From contig NZ_CP108442.1 of NCBI RefSeq assembly GCF_041435355.1, positions 992,001 to 1,056,000 of the forward strand: a DNA stretch of 64,000 nt, written 5' to 3'. The position numbers and the translations under genes were made by a program. The notes beneath the pieces are model-generated. The model was given only the letters and a program-made list of their open reading frames with translations. It searched no databases and had not been told where the DNA came from. Of this stretch, positions 15,028 to 26,148 are shown piece after piece. This stretch comes from Streptomyces sp. NBC_01276. Lineage in GTDB: Bacteria > Actinomycetota > Actinomycetes > Streptomycetales > Streptomycetaceae. Positions within the stretch are counted from its first letter, which is position 1; each line of letters opens with the position of its first letter.

Positions 15028-16623
15028 GTGCGCCTCAGCCCGCATCCGCGCGTACCGCGCTTCGCGCCCCTGCTCACCGCCGCCGGTCTCCTCGCCACTG
15101 CCCTCCCCCTCCTGTCCGCGAACCCGGCGGCCGCCGCCCCGGCCGACTACCACCCTCCCCGGAAGCCCTCCTGGCACCGGTGCGACCCGGGGCAGCCCGC
15201 CTCGTACGAATGCGCGACGATCAAGGTCCCGCTCGACTACCGGCGGCCCGAGGGCCGGCGGATCGATCTCGCGATATCCCGCATCAAGACCCCGAACGCC
15301 GCCAAACGGCACGGGGTGATGCTGATGAACCCGGGCGGTCCCGGCGGGACGGGCCTCGACCTGCCGCTGATGGTGGAGGAGTCGATGCCGAAGGAGGTCA
15401 GGGAGCGGTACGACCTGATCGGCTTCGATCCGCGCGGGGTGGGCCGGAGTTCTCCGATCACCTGCGGACTCACCGAAGCCGAACAGAACCTCGACCGGGC
15501 CTACCGGCCGGAGACCTACGCCTCCGACGTGGCCTGGGCGCGCACCGTGGCCGACAAGTGCCGGGAGAAGGCCGGCGACGTCATCCCGTACATCACCACC
15601 CGCAACACCGCCCGCGACATGGACGCCATCCGCGCGGCGCTGGGCGAGCGCACGGTCTCCTACGTCGGCTACTCGTACGGGACCTACCTGGGCGCGGTGT
15701 ACTCCCAGATGTTCCCGCAGCGGACCGACCGCTTCGTCCTGGACAGCGGCGTCGACCCCGAACGCGCCTGGCGCGGCATGATCCAGGTGTGGGCGACCGA
15801 GGCGGAACCGGCGTTCCGGCGCTGGGCGGGCTGGACGGCGGAGCGGGACGGCGAGTACCACCTGGGGACCACCGCGGAGGCGGTGTCGCGGACCTTCTGG
15901 GACCTGATGGCGCGCGCCGACCGCGACCCGATCGAGCTGGAGGGGCAGAAGCTGACGGGGGACGACATCCGGGCCGCCCGGGGCCTGTTCTTCTCCCCGG
16001 CGACGGCGGCCCCGCTCGTGAGCGCGCTCAAGGCGGCGGCCGAGGGCGGGCCGCGGCCGCCGGGCCCGTCCGCGGCGGAGCTGATGAAGGCCCTGCGTCC
16101 CTCCGGGCCGGCCCCGGACACCGGCACCGCCGTCTTCTGGTCGGTGGTGTGCGGCGACACCGACGCCTGGCCGCGCGATCCCGAGCAGTACCGGCGGGAC
16201 GCGGTGAAGGACAAGCAGCGGTACCCGCTGTACGGGGACATGGCCTCCACCATCAAGCCGTGCGCGTTCTGGGGGCGTCCGCGGGAGGCGGTGACGCCGA
16301 TGAGGACCCGGGCGAACGTCCTGACCGTGCAGAACGAGTGGGACTCCCAGACCCCGCTGGTCAGCGGTCAGGGCCTGCACCGCTCACTGAAGGGCTCGCG
16401 GATGGTGCTGGCGATGGGCGGCGAGGGGCACGGCGTCTACCTGGCCGATCCGAGGTCCTGTGCGAACGCGCCGGTCAACGCCTACCTGTCCTCGGGCCGG
16501 CTGCCGGCCGAGGACGTGACCTGCCGGACGCCCGCGGCCGGGGGCGAACGCGGGGCGGAGCCGCAGCCGCAGCGCCCGCTGCCGCTGCCGCTTCCGTTCC
16601 CGGCGGCGCCGCAGCGCTTCTGA
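15028..16623 (+). CDS. Secreted tripeptidyl-aminopeptidase-like alpha/beta hydrolase (S33)
   Basis: 531 residues. The GTG start follows GAAAGGA and a signal peptide (hydrophobic to about residue 38, AAAAPAD). The catalytic serine lies in YVGYSYGTYLG, the acid in NEWDSQTPL and the histidine in GEGHGVY; the C-terminal region containing the last two is the TAP-like domain. An oxyanion segment MNPGGPGGTGLDL is also present. This is the Tap/Slp family of Streptomyces, which cleaves short peptides from the N-termini of secreted proteins. The tail is Pro-rich. It is divergent from the cobalamin-binding gene and convergent with the MFS gene. Cleavage preference is not visible. Confidence 0.88.
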   Translation: MRLSPHPRVPRFAPLLTAAGLLATALPLLSANPAAAAPADYHPPRKPSWHRCDPGQPASYECATIKVPLDYRRPEGRRIDLAISRIKTPNAAKRHGVMLMNPGGPGGTGLDLPLMVEESMPKEVRERYDLIGFDPRGVGRSSPITCGLTEAEQNLDRAYRPETYASDVAWARTVADKCREKAGDVIPYITTRNTARDMDAIRAALGERTVSYVGYSYGTYLGAVYSQMFPQRTDRFVLDSGVDPERAWRGMIQVWATEAEPAFRRWAGWTAERDGEYHLGTTAEAVSRTFWDLMARADRDPIELEGQKLTGDDIRAARGLFFSPATAAPLVSALKAAAEGGPRPPGPSAAELMKALRPSGPAPDTGTAVFWSVVCGDTDAWPRDPEQYRRDAVKDKQRYPLYGDMASTIKPCAFWGRPREAVTPMRTRANVLTVQNEWDSQTPLVSGQGLHRSLKGSRMVLAMGGEGHGVYLADPRSCANAPVNAYLSSGRLPAEDVTCRTPAAGGERGAEPQPQRPLPLPLPFPAAPQRF

Positions 16624-16662
16624 CCCGGACCCGGCTCCGCCCGCTCCCGCCACGGGCTCCCG

Positions 16663-17994
16663 CTAAGGGCTCGCGATCCCGGACCCGCGTCCCGGGCGCG
16701 CGCCCGTGGCCTCCGGAGGCGTGCCCCCGGGGCCGGGACGGCTGCCGCGCAGCGGGGTCAGCAGCCCGGCGCCGAGGATCAGCAGGCACAGGGCACCGGC
16801 GGCCAGGCTCACCGCCGGTACCCCGTGCCGGCGGGCGAGCAGGGTCAGCACGGCCGCCCCGACCGGCCCGGCGGCGTTGTGCACCGTCCAGAACGCGGAG
16901 GTGACCCGACCCAGCAGCGGTTCGGGGGTGATCTCCTGGCGCAGGGTCATGGAGCAGACCCCGCCGAGGGTGAGCCCGAACATGAACACCACGGCCGCCC
17001 CCGCGACCACCGGCACGCTCCCGCTGACCCCGGTGACCACGACGGCCAGAGCGATCAGCGCGACGGAGCCCAGCCAGCAGGTGCCGAAGCCCAGGGCGCG
17101 GCGCAGCCGCCCGGCCGCGAAGGCGGCGGCGACGGCGCCGAGGCCGCTGACGGCGATCACGTAGCCGAGGGTGGCGGCGGAGCGGCCGAGGTCGTGCCGG
17201 ACGCGGAAGATCAGCAGGTCGGTGGCGCCCATGGTGACGAAGGTGAGGAGGGTCAGCAGGACGGTCAGGGAGCGCAGCACGGGCTGCGCCCACAGGAAGC
17301 GGAACCCGGCGAGGAACCTCTCCCGGAAGCCGCCGCCCGCGGCCGGGCGGTGTTCCCCGTCGCCGTGGCGGCCGAAGCGCACCCACCGCAGGGTGACGGC
17401 CGAGACGGCGAAGGTGGCCCCGTCCACGGCGAGCGCCCAGCCGGCGCCGGCGCCGGTGGTGATCAGCCCGGCGGCCACCGGCCCGAGGAGGGTCCCGAAG
17501 GCGAAGGTGCTCATCAGGCGGCCGTTGGCGGCGGTCAGGTCGCGCGGCGGGACCAGGCCCGGGACGGCGGTCACGTACGCCACGTCGAACAGGGTCTTGA
17601 GGACGGCCACCGGCACGGTCAGGACGTAGAGCACCCAGATCCGCGGGGTGACCGCCCAGAGGAGGGGCAGCGCGCAGAGCAGGACGGCCCGCAGCAGGTC
17701 GCACCCGATCATCAGCCGCCGCCGGTCGGTCCGGTCGACCACGGAGCCCGCGAAGGTGCCGGTGAGGATCCCGGTGGCCCCGGAGACGGCGGTGAGCAGC
17801 CCGAGCTGGCCCACGTCTCCGGTGGCGTCGAAGACCAGCAGGGGCAGCGCCAGCAGGGAGACGGAGCCGCCGAGCACGGACAGGGCCTGGCCGAGCCAGA
17901 AGACGGTGAAGTCCCTGTTCCGGCTCAGCTTGACCGGCCCCTGATCCCGTTCCCGATCCCGATCCCGATCCGGTCGGCCGGTGCCCCCGCTCAC
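16663..17994 (-). CDS. MFS exporter (EntS/MFS_3-like)
   Basis: 443 residues. The GTG overlaps the stop of the thioesterase gene (GTGA), so it is translated by coupling. The first 20 residues contain a DRDRDRER run from a GATCCC-type hexamer repeat; a later start is possible but no better codon with a ribosome site is evident. Twelve hydrophobic segments can be traced, with a typical A-like motif at loop 2-3 (GSVVDRTDRRRLM). Proteins of this subgroup export siderophores, macrolides or other small molecules. Its operon partners are a hotdog thioesterase and a dienoyl-CoA reductase, so the substrate might be acyl-derived, but that is weak. The tail is Gly/Pro-rich. Confidence 0.82.
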   Translation of the reverse strand: MSGGTGRPDRDRDRERDQGPVKLSRNRDFTVFWLGQALSVLGGSVSLLALPLLVFDATGDVGQLGLLTAVSGATGILTGTFAGSVVDRTDRRRLMIGCDLLRAVLLCALPLLWAVTPRIWVLYVLTVPVAVLKTLFDVAYVTAVPGLVPPRDLTAANGRLMSTFAFGTLLGPVAAGLITTGAGAGWALAVDGATFAVSAVTLRWVRFGRHGDGEHRPAAGGGFRERFLAGFRFLWAQPVLRSLTVLLTLLTFVTMGATDLLIFRVRHDLGRSAATLGYVIAVSGLGAVAAAFAAGRLRRALGFGTCWLGSVALIALAVVVTGVSGSVPVVAGAAVVFMFGLTLGGVCSMTLRQEITPEPLLGRVTSAFWTVHNAAGPVGAAVLTLLARRHGVPAVSLAAGALCLLILGAGLLTPLRGSRPGPGGTPPEATGARPGRGSGIASP

Positions 17995-18404
17995 CCGAGC
18001 AGGGCGTAGACGGTGGAGGCCTTGGCGGCGGGTTCCCGGCCGCCGTCGGGGGTCATGGTGATGTCGGCGAAGGCCATCCGCTTGCCGAGTTTCGTGATCC
18101 GTACGTCGATCAGCACGTCGGAGCCGGTCACGGGCCGCTGGAAGCTCGTCGACTGCTGGACGGTGGTCATCGGGCCGTACGCGCCGCGCGCGGCGCTGAT
18201 CGCGATGACGGTGGCGGTATCGGCGGCGGCCATCAGGGCCTGGCCGCTGAGTCCGCCGCCGTCCCGGGCCAGGGTCTCGGACCAGGGCAGCCGCAGGACG
18301 GCGTGCCGTTCGCCCGTCTCCTCGACGGTGAGTCCGAGGGCGAGCACCCAGGGGGCGAAGTTGTCGTGGAGGATCTTGTCCGCGTCTGCCGGTGTCAGCG
18401 TCAC
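17991..18404 (-). CDS. PaaI-type hotdog thioesterase
   Basis: 137 residues from GTG at 18404. A TTG at 18440 would add 12 residues and has AAAGGAG directly against it, too close for normal use, so the start is uncertain. The fold motif is GGGLSGQALMAAADTATVIA, with the helix Asp expected to be catalytic in PaaI/DUF4442 thioesterases. The C-terminal strands VLIDVRITKLGKRMAFADI are typical. It would hydrolyse acyl- or aryl-CoA. It lies 54 bases after the dienoyl-CoA reductase gene and overlaps the MFS gene, so the three are likely one operon. Confidence 0.8.
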   Translation of the reverse strand: MTLTPADADKILHDNFAPWVLALGLTVEETGERHAVLRLPWSETLARDGGGLSGQALMAAADTATVIAISAARGAYGPMTTVQQSTSFQRPVTGSDVLIDVRITKLGKRMAFADITMTPDGGREPAAKASTVYALLG

Positions 18405-18458
18405 CCGGAGATTGTGGCGGCCCCGCCCGGACCGCCACAACTCCTTTGTCCCGGGGGC

Positions 18459-20612
<2,154 letters not shown>

Positions 20613-20630
20613 TCACCCCCTGTGGCGCAG

Positions 20631-20659
20631 TTCACGGACGGCGCCGGCACGGGTAGCGT
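20631..20659 (+). promoter_or_regulatory. Promoter giving a leaderless mRNA for the alpha/beta hydrolase
   Basis: TTCACG (20631-20636) and TAGCGT (20654-20659) are 17 bases apart. The -10 end lies 7 bases before the ATG at 20667, so transcription would start at or next to the A of ATG, and no ribosome site is present. Leaderless mRNAs are common in actinomycetes. Confidence 0.55.
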
Positions 20660-20666
20660 CTGCCGG

Positions 20667-22142
20667 ATGATCGATCGGCACACGGTGACGGTGAACGGGA
20701 TACGCCTGTCGTACGAGGTCTCCGGCCCTCCGGACGGCGACCCGCTGCTCCTGCTGCCCGCGCTGGGCGAACGCGCCGGCGACTGGGCCCCCGTACGGGA
20801 GGTCCTCGACCGGGAGCGCCGGGTGTACGCCGTGGACCTGCGCGGGCACGGCCACAGCGACCGGCCCGGCGCGTACTCCCTGGAACTCATGCGGGACGAC
20901 GTCATCGGCCTCCTCGACGCCCTCGGCCTGGACCGGGTGGACCTGGTCGGCCACTCCATGGGCGGGGTCGTGGCCCACCTCGTCGCGCAGACGCGGCCCT
21001 GGCGGGTGGTCCGGCTGGTCCTGGAGGACGCCCCCGCGCCGCTGCCCCGGGAGGCGCCCGCACCGGTCCGCCCCGAGGGGGAGCTGCCCTTCGACTGGGA
21101 CATGGTGCTCGCGGTCCGGGCCGAGCTCGACCGGCCGGACCCCGCCTGGCTGGCGGGCCTGGGGCGGATCACGGCCCCGACCCTCGTGGTGGCGGGCGGC
21201 CCGACGAGCCACGTACCGGCGGAGGGCGCCGCCGAACTGGTCCGCCGCATCCCCGACGCCCGCCTGCGCACCATCCCGGTGGGACACCTGATCCACGCCG
21301 CGGCACCCCGTGAATTCACCGCGGTGGTCGCGGAGTTCCTCAGGGAGCTCCCGGACGCCGAAACGGCCCGGCGGTGGCTGGCCGAGGACGGCATCACCCA
21401 GACCGGCGAGGACACCTGGTACGACGCCGAGCCCCCGGCCGCCACGCTGACCCGCGACGACGTCGCCGAGGGCCTCGGCTGCATGGCGTTCACCGACGAG
21501 GAACTCGACGCGGCCGGCCGGCTGCGCGTGGCCATGGGGCTGATGGAGGTGCTCGGCGACCACGTCCTGGTGATCGGGCAGATCCACCAGGCCCACACCG
21601 GCGCCGACGGCCCGCTTCCCGCGGAGGCGCTGTGGGGCGGCTACCGGCGCCGGCTGGAGGCCGTCCCGGAGTGCGAGGCCCTCCTCTGTTCCCTCTGGTA
21701 CACCTGGTTCGAGGACCACGGGACCTCGGCGGAAGCCTTCGCCGAGGTCCTCGGCGAAGACCGCGAGCGGCTGGTGCCCGGGGCGCCGGAGCCGCTGCTG
21801 CGCCGGGCCCGCCGGGTCCTGGAGAACTCCGGCCCGGTCCCGTGGGACGCCAAGGCCCCCACCCTCCGGGCCGCCGCGGACGTCCCCGGGCTGCGCCGCG
21901 CGGTCTTCCGCGCCCTCCTGCTCGGCTATCACGACGTCTACGGGGACCTCGACCCGGCCGGGGCGCTCGTCCTGCTCGACCGGCTGGAACTCCCGGCCGG
22001 CACCCCGCACGCGGCACCGCTGCGCACCGTACTGGCCGCCGGACACCGCAACCGCCGCCACGATCCGGAGGTCTGGAGGGCCGCCGCGGGCACCGGCGGA
22101 GGTGCTACAGGTCGATCGAGCGGAACTCCTCCAGCACCGTGA
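20667..22142 (+). CDS. Alpha/beta hydrolase fused to a C-terminal domain of unknown function
   Basis: 491 residues. Residues 1-245 are a complete alpha/beta hydrolase: the oxyanion region LLLLPALGE, DLRGHGHSDRPG, nucleophile elbow VGHSMGGVV, acid near TLVVAGGPTS and the late His in PVGHLIHAA. Another 230 residues follow, all helical, with WLAEDGI, CMAFTDEELDAAGRL, IGQIHQAH and ALLCSLWYTWFEDHG. I do not recognise this second part. There is no break in codon pattern, so it looks like a true fusion, not a frameshift. The last 38 bases overlap the convergent GNAT gene. The substrate is unknown. Confidence 0.82.
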   Translation: MIDRHTVTVNGIRLSYEVSGPPDGDPLLLLPALGERAGDWAPVREVLDRERRVYAVDLRGHGHSDRPGAYSLELMRDDVIGLLDALGLDRVDLVGHSMGGVVAHLVAQTRPWRVVRLVLEDAPAPLPREAPAPVRPEGELPFDWDMVLAVRAELDRPDPAWLAGLGRITAPTLVVAGGPTSHVPAEGAAELVRRIPDARLRTIPVGHLIHAAAPREFTAVVAEFLRELPDAETARRWLAEDGITQTGEDTWYDAEPPAATLTRDDVAEGLGCMAFTDEELDAAGRLRVAMGLMEVLGDHVLVIGQIHQAHTGADGPLPAEALWGGYRRRLEAVPECEALLCSLWYTWFEDHGTSAEAFAEVLGEDRERLVPGAPEPLLRRARRVLENSGPVPWDAKAPTLRAAADVPGLRRAVFRALLLGYHDVYGDLDPAGALVLLDRLELPAGTPHAAPLRTVLAAGHRNRRHDPEVWRAAAGTGGGATGRSSGTPPAP

Positions 22143-23001
22143 AGCCGGCGCTGTCGTACAGCCGCATCGCGACCTCGTTGCCGCCGAAGACGTTGAGCAT
22201 CATCGCCTCGTCGCCGCCCTGCCGGGTGGCCCACTCACCGACGGCCATCGCGGCCCGGCCGTAACCCCGGCCGCGGTGCTCCTCGTAGACCTCCAGTGAG
22301 AAGCCGAAGGTCACGCCCGGCAGGAAACCGTGGTTCACCCAGCCGGTGCCGATCACCTGTCCCTCGGCCTCCATCGCGTAGAAGGTCTGATCCGGGGTCC
22401 GGTAACCCTGGGGGAGGTAGCGGGCGAAGTCCTCGTCGGACTTCGCCTTCGCCTGGTCCGGGGTCAGCGCGCCGGACCGGACGATGTCCGCGACGTACGC
22501 GGCCTGCTCCCCGGCCAACCAGCCCGGGTACTCCTCCTCGGTGAGCAGGCGGACCGTCAGGCCCGTCGGCAGCTCGGGCCGTTCGGCTGCGGCGCGCATC
22601 ATGTTCCGCCCCCGGAGGGGGTAGTCGGCGAACGCTCCCGGACCGCCCGTGAGGCGCACCTCCACCCGCTCCGCGCCCCGCTCGGCGCACCACCGCTCGG
22701 CCCACGGCCGCCCCTGCGCCGCCGTCAGGTCGTGGATCCGGCCGACCGTCGCCCCGGATCCCCCGGCTCCCCCGTCGTCCCCGGTGCCGCCGGTGCCGCC
22801 GGTGCCGCCGCTCAGCTCGACCGCGATCCAGCCGGTGCCGTCCGTGGCCACGGTCCAGTCGTCGATCCCCCGTACCACCCGCTCCAGCAGGGCCCGGGCC
22901 AGTGGATCCGAGCATCCGGCGGCCCGGTACCCGGCCAGGACGCGGGCCTCGAAGTCGGCGCGCCACGCGTCCCGGTCGGGGGCTGTGTCGATCTCGTTCA
23001 T
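22105..23001 (-). CDS. GNAT-family N-acetyltransferase
   Basis: 298 residues. The C-terminal half is a GNAT fold: TGLTVRLLTEEEYPGWL at the start, GTGWVNHGFL strand, FSLEVYEEHRGRGYGRAAM with the acetyl-CoA loop, and NEVAMRLYDSAGF. The N-terminal ~110 residues look like a diverged second GNAT-like domain (WIAVELSGG, GRIHDL), interrupted by a Gly/Thr run made from a GGTGCCGCC-type repeat. It starts 9 bases after the mannosidase gene and is probably the last gene of that operon. Its acceptor is unknown. The 3' end overlaps the convergent hydrolase gene by 38 bases. Confidence 0.85.
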   Translation of the reverse strand: MNEIDTAPDRDAWRADFEARVLAGYRAAGCSDPLARALLERVVRGIDDWTVATDGTGWIAVELSGGTGGTGGTGDDGGAGGSGATVGRIHDLTAAQGRPWAERWCAERGAERVEVRLTGGPGAFADYPLRGRNMMRAAAERPELPTGLTVRLLTEEEYPGWLAGEQAAYVADIVRSGALTPDQAKAKSDEDFARYLPQGYRTPDQTFYAMEAEGQVIGTGWVNHGFLPGVTFGFSLEVYEEHRGRGYGRAAMAVGEWATRQGGDEAMMLNVFGGNEVAMRLYDSAGFTVLEEFRSIDL

Positions 23002-23010
23002 CCGGACAGC

Positions 23011-26000
23011 CTACTCACGGCGGCGGCACAGCCGGACGGTGACGATCTGGAACGGGCGCAGGGTGAGGACGGTGGCGCCGTCCGGGGCCGGCGCGCCCAC
23101 CGCCGCGCCGTCCAGGGGGCGTTCGAGGAGGTCGCTCTCGACCGCCGCCGTGATCGGGAAGGCCGGGGTGAGGGTGGCGGTGGCGCGGCCGCCGCGGGAT
23201 TCGTAGAGGCGGACGATCACGTCGCCGCTGCGGTCCTCTGCCAGTTTGACCGCCTCGACGACGACCGCGTCCTCGTCGACCGCGATCAGCGGGGTGACCG
23301 GGCCCGCGCCGGGGACCACCCGTTCCGGCAGGTTCAGCGCGTGGCCCTCGCGCACCGCGTCCTCGATCCGCGCGCCCGGCGCCAGCGAGAAGCGCAGGGT
23401 GTGGACGCCCTGATCGGTCTCCGGGTCCGGATAGCGCGGGGCCCGCAGGAGGGAGAGGCGGACCGTGGTGGTTTGTCCGCCGTCCGGCCGCACGTCGCGC
23501 GTCACGTCGTGGCCGTACGTGGAGTCGTTGAGGACGGCGGCGCCCCACCCCGGCTCCGCCACGTGGATCCACCGGTGCGCGCAGATCTCGAACTTGGCCG
23601 CCTCCCACGAGGTGTTGGTGTGGGTCGCCCGGTACACGTGCCCGAACTGGGTCTCGGAGGCGGACCGTTCGGCCTTCACGTCCAGCGGGAAGGCGGCCTT
23701 GAGGAACTTCTCGCTCTCACGCCAGTCCACCTCCGTCACCATGTCCACCGTCTTGGCCCCGGCCCGCAGGGTGATCGACTGGACCGCCGTGGAGCGGCCG
23801 AAGGACCGGCGGACACGGACCGTCACCGCGTCCGGTCCGGCCTCCACCAGGGGCGGGGCGTCCACCTCCACGAGGTCGGTGACGCGGTTGCGGTAGAAGG
23901 CGTCGATGTCCCACGCGTCCCACATGTTCGGGAAGTCGGGGTGGATCTGCAGCAGGTTCGCGGCCCCTCCGGGGGCCACCGCCTCGCGGCGCGCCCGAAG
24001 GTCGTACGCGGACACGATCAGCCCGCGGCCGTCGATCTCCACCCGCAGCCGCCCGTTGGCCAGGACGTGCCCGCCGTCGGGCCGCTCCTCCACGGTGACC
24101 GGCCGCCCCTCCTCCCGCGGCACGCCCGCGCCGCCCGCCGGGATGCCGCGCCGGGTGTGCGGGGCGCAGTTGAAGACCAGCTCGGCGGTGCCCTCCCCGG
24201 CCAGGGCCAGCTGCGCGGCCAGGACGATCCCGCGCAGTTCCTCCCGTACCTCCGCGTACGTCGCGCGCGCCTCGCGGTGGACCCAGGCGATGGAGGAGCC
24301 GGGCAGGATGTCGTGGAACTGGTGGAGCAGGACGGTCTTCCAGAGGCGCTCCAGGTCCTCGTACGGGTAACCGGAACCGGGCACGCGCACGGCTGCCGTG
24401 GCCGCCCACAACTCGGCCTCGCGCAGCAGGGATTCGCTGTGCCGGTTGCCCTGTTTGGTCTTGGCCTGGGAGGTGTACGTGCCGCGGTGCAGCTCCAGGT
24501 ACAGCTCCCCGGCCCAGACGGGCGCGTCCCCGTACTCGGCGTGGGCCTTCTCGAAGAAGGCGTCGGGGCGTTCGATCTCCACGCGCGGGGAACCTTCGAG
24601 GTCGCGCTGGCGGCGGGCCCGGGCCAGGTGCTCACGGGTGGGGCCGCCACCGCCGTCGCCCCAGCCGAAGGGGGCGAGCGAACGCGAACCCCGCCCCTTT
24701 TCGCGGTAGTTGCGGGCGGCGTGCGCGAGCTGGGCGCCGCCGAGGTCGCTGTTGTAGGTGTCGACGGGCGGGAAGTGGGTGAAGACGCGGGTGCCGTCGA
24801 TGCCCTCCCACCAGAAGGTGTGGTGGGGGAAGGCGTTGACCTGCGACCAGGAGATCTTCTGGGTCAGGAACCAGCGGGAGCCGGAGAGTTTGACGATCTG
24901 CGGCAGGGCGGCGGTGTACCCGAAGGAGTCGGGCAGCCAGACGTTGCGCGTCTCGATGCCGAACTCGTCGAGGAAGAACTTCTTGCCGTAGAGGAACTGG
25001 CGGGCCATGGCCTCGCCGCCGACCATGTTGGTGTCGGACTCCACCCACATGCCGCCCACCGGCACGAACTGCCCGTCCGCGATCTTCTTCTTGACCCGTT
25101 CGAAGAGCTCGGGCCGGTGGGTCTTGATCCAGTCGAGCTGCTGGGCCTGCGACATGGCGAAGACGAACTCGGGGTGCTCGTCCATCAGGGCGACCATGTT
25201 GGACGCCGTCCGGGACACCTTGCGCACCGTCTCGCGCAACGGCCACAGCCAGGCCGAATCGATGTGGGCGTGACCGACCGCGCTGATCCGGTGCGCGGAG
25301 GCGTTCGCGGGGGCGGCGAGCACCGCGGTGAGGCGGGAGCGGGCGGCGGCGGCCGTGCCGGGGACATCGGCGAGGTCCACCTCGTCCAGCGCGGAGTCGA
25401 CGGCCCTCAGGATCGCGTGGCGGCGGGCGTCGGACCCGTCGAGCTGGGTCATCAGGTCGTACAGGACTTCGAGGTCCTGGACGAGTTCCCACACCTCGGT
25501 CTCGAAGACGGCGAGGTCCATCCGGGCGATCCGGTACAGGGGCTGATCCGCGCTGGTGAGCCGGTCGCCCTCGTACGTGGGGGCGTGGTCGACCAGGACC
25601 GGGTTGGAGGCGGCCTCGACGTACCACTCGACGCGTTCGCCGCCGGCCGCCGCGTCGGCCACCCGCACCCAGTCGTTGTACGGGTTGAGGGCCTTGACCT
25701 CGCTCCCGTCGGGGCGGTGGACCAGTCCCTCGCACTGGAAGCCCGGCATCATCCGGTCGAAGCCGAGGTCGAGGACGGCCTCGACCGTACGGCCCGCCCA
25801 GTCGGCCGGTACGGAGCCGGTGACCCTGAACCAGGTGGTGCCCCAGGCGGGGCCCCACGCGTCGCCGGCGGCGCAGGGCCGGTAGGGGGCGGCCAGGGCC
25901 TCGTCGACGGGGACGGGCTCGCCCGGGGCCTCCCAGCGCTCGACGGTGAGCGGGACCGGGCGGGTGCGGACGGCGGGCTTGATGCGTTCGTGCAGGACCC

Positions 26001-26040
26001 GGCGGAGGCGGTGTTCGGTGATGTTGCGGTCGTCGTGCAT
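23011..26040 (-). CDS. GH38 alpha-mannosidase
   Basis: 1009 residues, typical for bacterial GH38. After an N-terminal accessory domain, the zinc site is seen as GHAHIDSAWLWPLRET and the nucleophile Asp in WVESDTNMVGGEAM; HQFHDILPGSS supplies another zinc-site His-Asp. The C-terminal beta-rich domains (FNCAPHTRRGIP and later) complete the family pattern. No signal peptide is seen, so it is cytoplasmic and would act on imported mannosides, releasing alpha-mannose. Its gene follows the two permease genes of a sugar importer, with a 108-base gap that contains a hairpin, and precedes a GNAT gene. This context supports intake of mannosyl oligosaccharides such as those from N-glycans or fungal mannan. 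Linkage preference is not visible. Confidence 0.92.
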   Translation of the reverse strand: MHDDRNITEHRLRRVLHERIKPAVRTRPVPLTVERWEAPGEPVPVDEALAAPYRPCAAGDAWGPAWGTTWFRVTGSVPADWAGRTVEAVLDLGFDRMMPGFQCEGLVHRPDGSEVKALNPYNDWVRVADAAAGGERVEWYVEAASNPVLVDHAPTYEGDRLTSADQPLYRIARMDLAVFETEVWELVQDLEVLYDLMTQLDGSDARRHAILRAVDSALDEVDLADVPGTAAAARSRLTAVLAAPANASAHRISAVGHAHIDSAWLWPLRETVRKVSRTASNMVALMDEHPEFVFAMSQAQQLDWIKTHRPELFERVKKKIADGQFVPVGGMWVESDTNMVGGEAMARQFLYGKKFFLDEFGIETRNVWLPDSFGYTAALPQIVKLSGSRWFLTQKISWSQVNAFPHHTFWWEGIDGTRVFTHFPPVDTYNSDLGGAQLAHAARNYREKGRGSRSLAPFGWGDGGGGPTREHLARARRQRDLEGSPRVEIERPDAFFEKAHAEYGDAPVWAGELYLELHRGTYTSQAKTKQGNRHSESLLREAELWAATAAVRVPGSGYPYEDLERLWKTVLLHQFHDILPGSSIAWVHREARATYAEVREELRGIVLAAQLALAGEGTAELVFNCAPHTRRGIPAGGAGVPREEGRPVTVEERPDGGHVLANGRLRVEIDGRGLIVSAYDLRARREAVAPGGAANLLQIHPDFPNMWDAWDIDAFYRNRVTDLVEVDAPPLVEAGPDAVTVRVRRSFGRSTAVQSITLRAGAKTVDMVTEVDWRESEKFLKAAFPLDVKAERSASETQFGHVYRATHTNTSWEAAKFEICAHRWIHVAEPGWGAAVLNDSTYGHDVTRDVRPDGGQTTTVRLSLLRAPRYPDPETDQGVHTLRFSLAPGARIEDAVREGHALNLPERVVPGAGPVTPLIAVDEDAVVVEAVKLAEDRSGDVIVRLYESRGGRATATLTPAFPITAAVESDLLERPLDGAAVGAPAPDGATVLTLRPFQIVTVRLCRRRE

Positions 26041-26106
26041 GACGGCGGCTCCCGTGGACGGAGGGTCGGACGGCGCGGGACGGCGAACGGGCGGACCGGG
26101 TGACTC

Positions 26107-26132
26107 GGACCACCCGGTGGCCCGGGTGGTCC
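26107..26132 (-). terminator. Intra-operon hairpin between permease and mannosidase genes
   Basis: Perfect 11-bp arms (26107-26117 and 26122-26132) with a 4-base loop lie in the 108-base gap. With no U-tract it may be a partial terminator or an mRNA-stability element that sets different levels for the transporter and the enzyme. Confidence 0.5.
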
Positions 26133-26148
26133 AGGGAACCCGGACGGG

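Noticed and set aside
13936..16380. Long minus-strand frame across the cobalamin-binding and peptidase genes
   Set aside because: It runs through two unrelated genes and their promoter region, with Arg/Gly/Pro-rich composition and no recognisable fold.
22330..26103. 1257-codon plus-strand frame opposite the mannosidase operon
   Set aside because: It is the mirror of the GNAT and GH38 genes, has no domain motifs and no ribosome site; the minus-strand proteins have full catalytic motifs.
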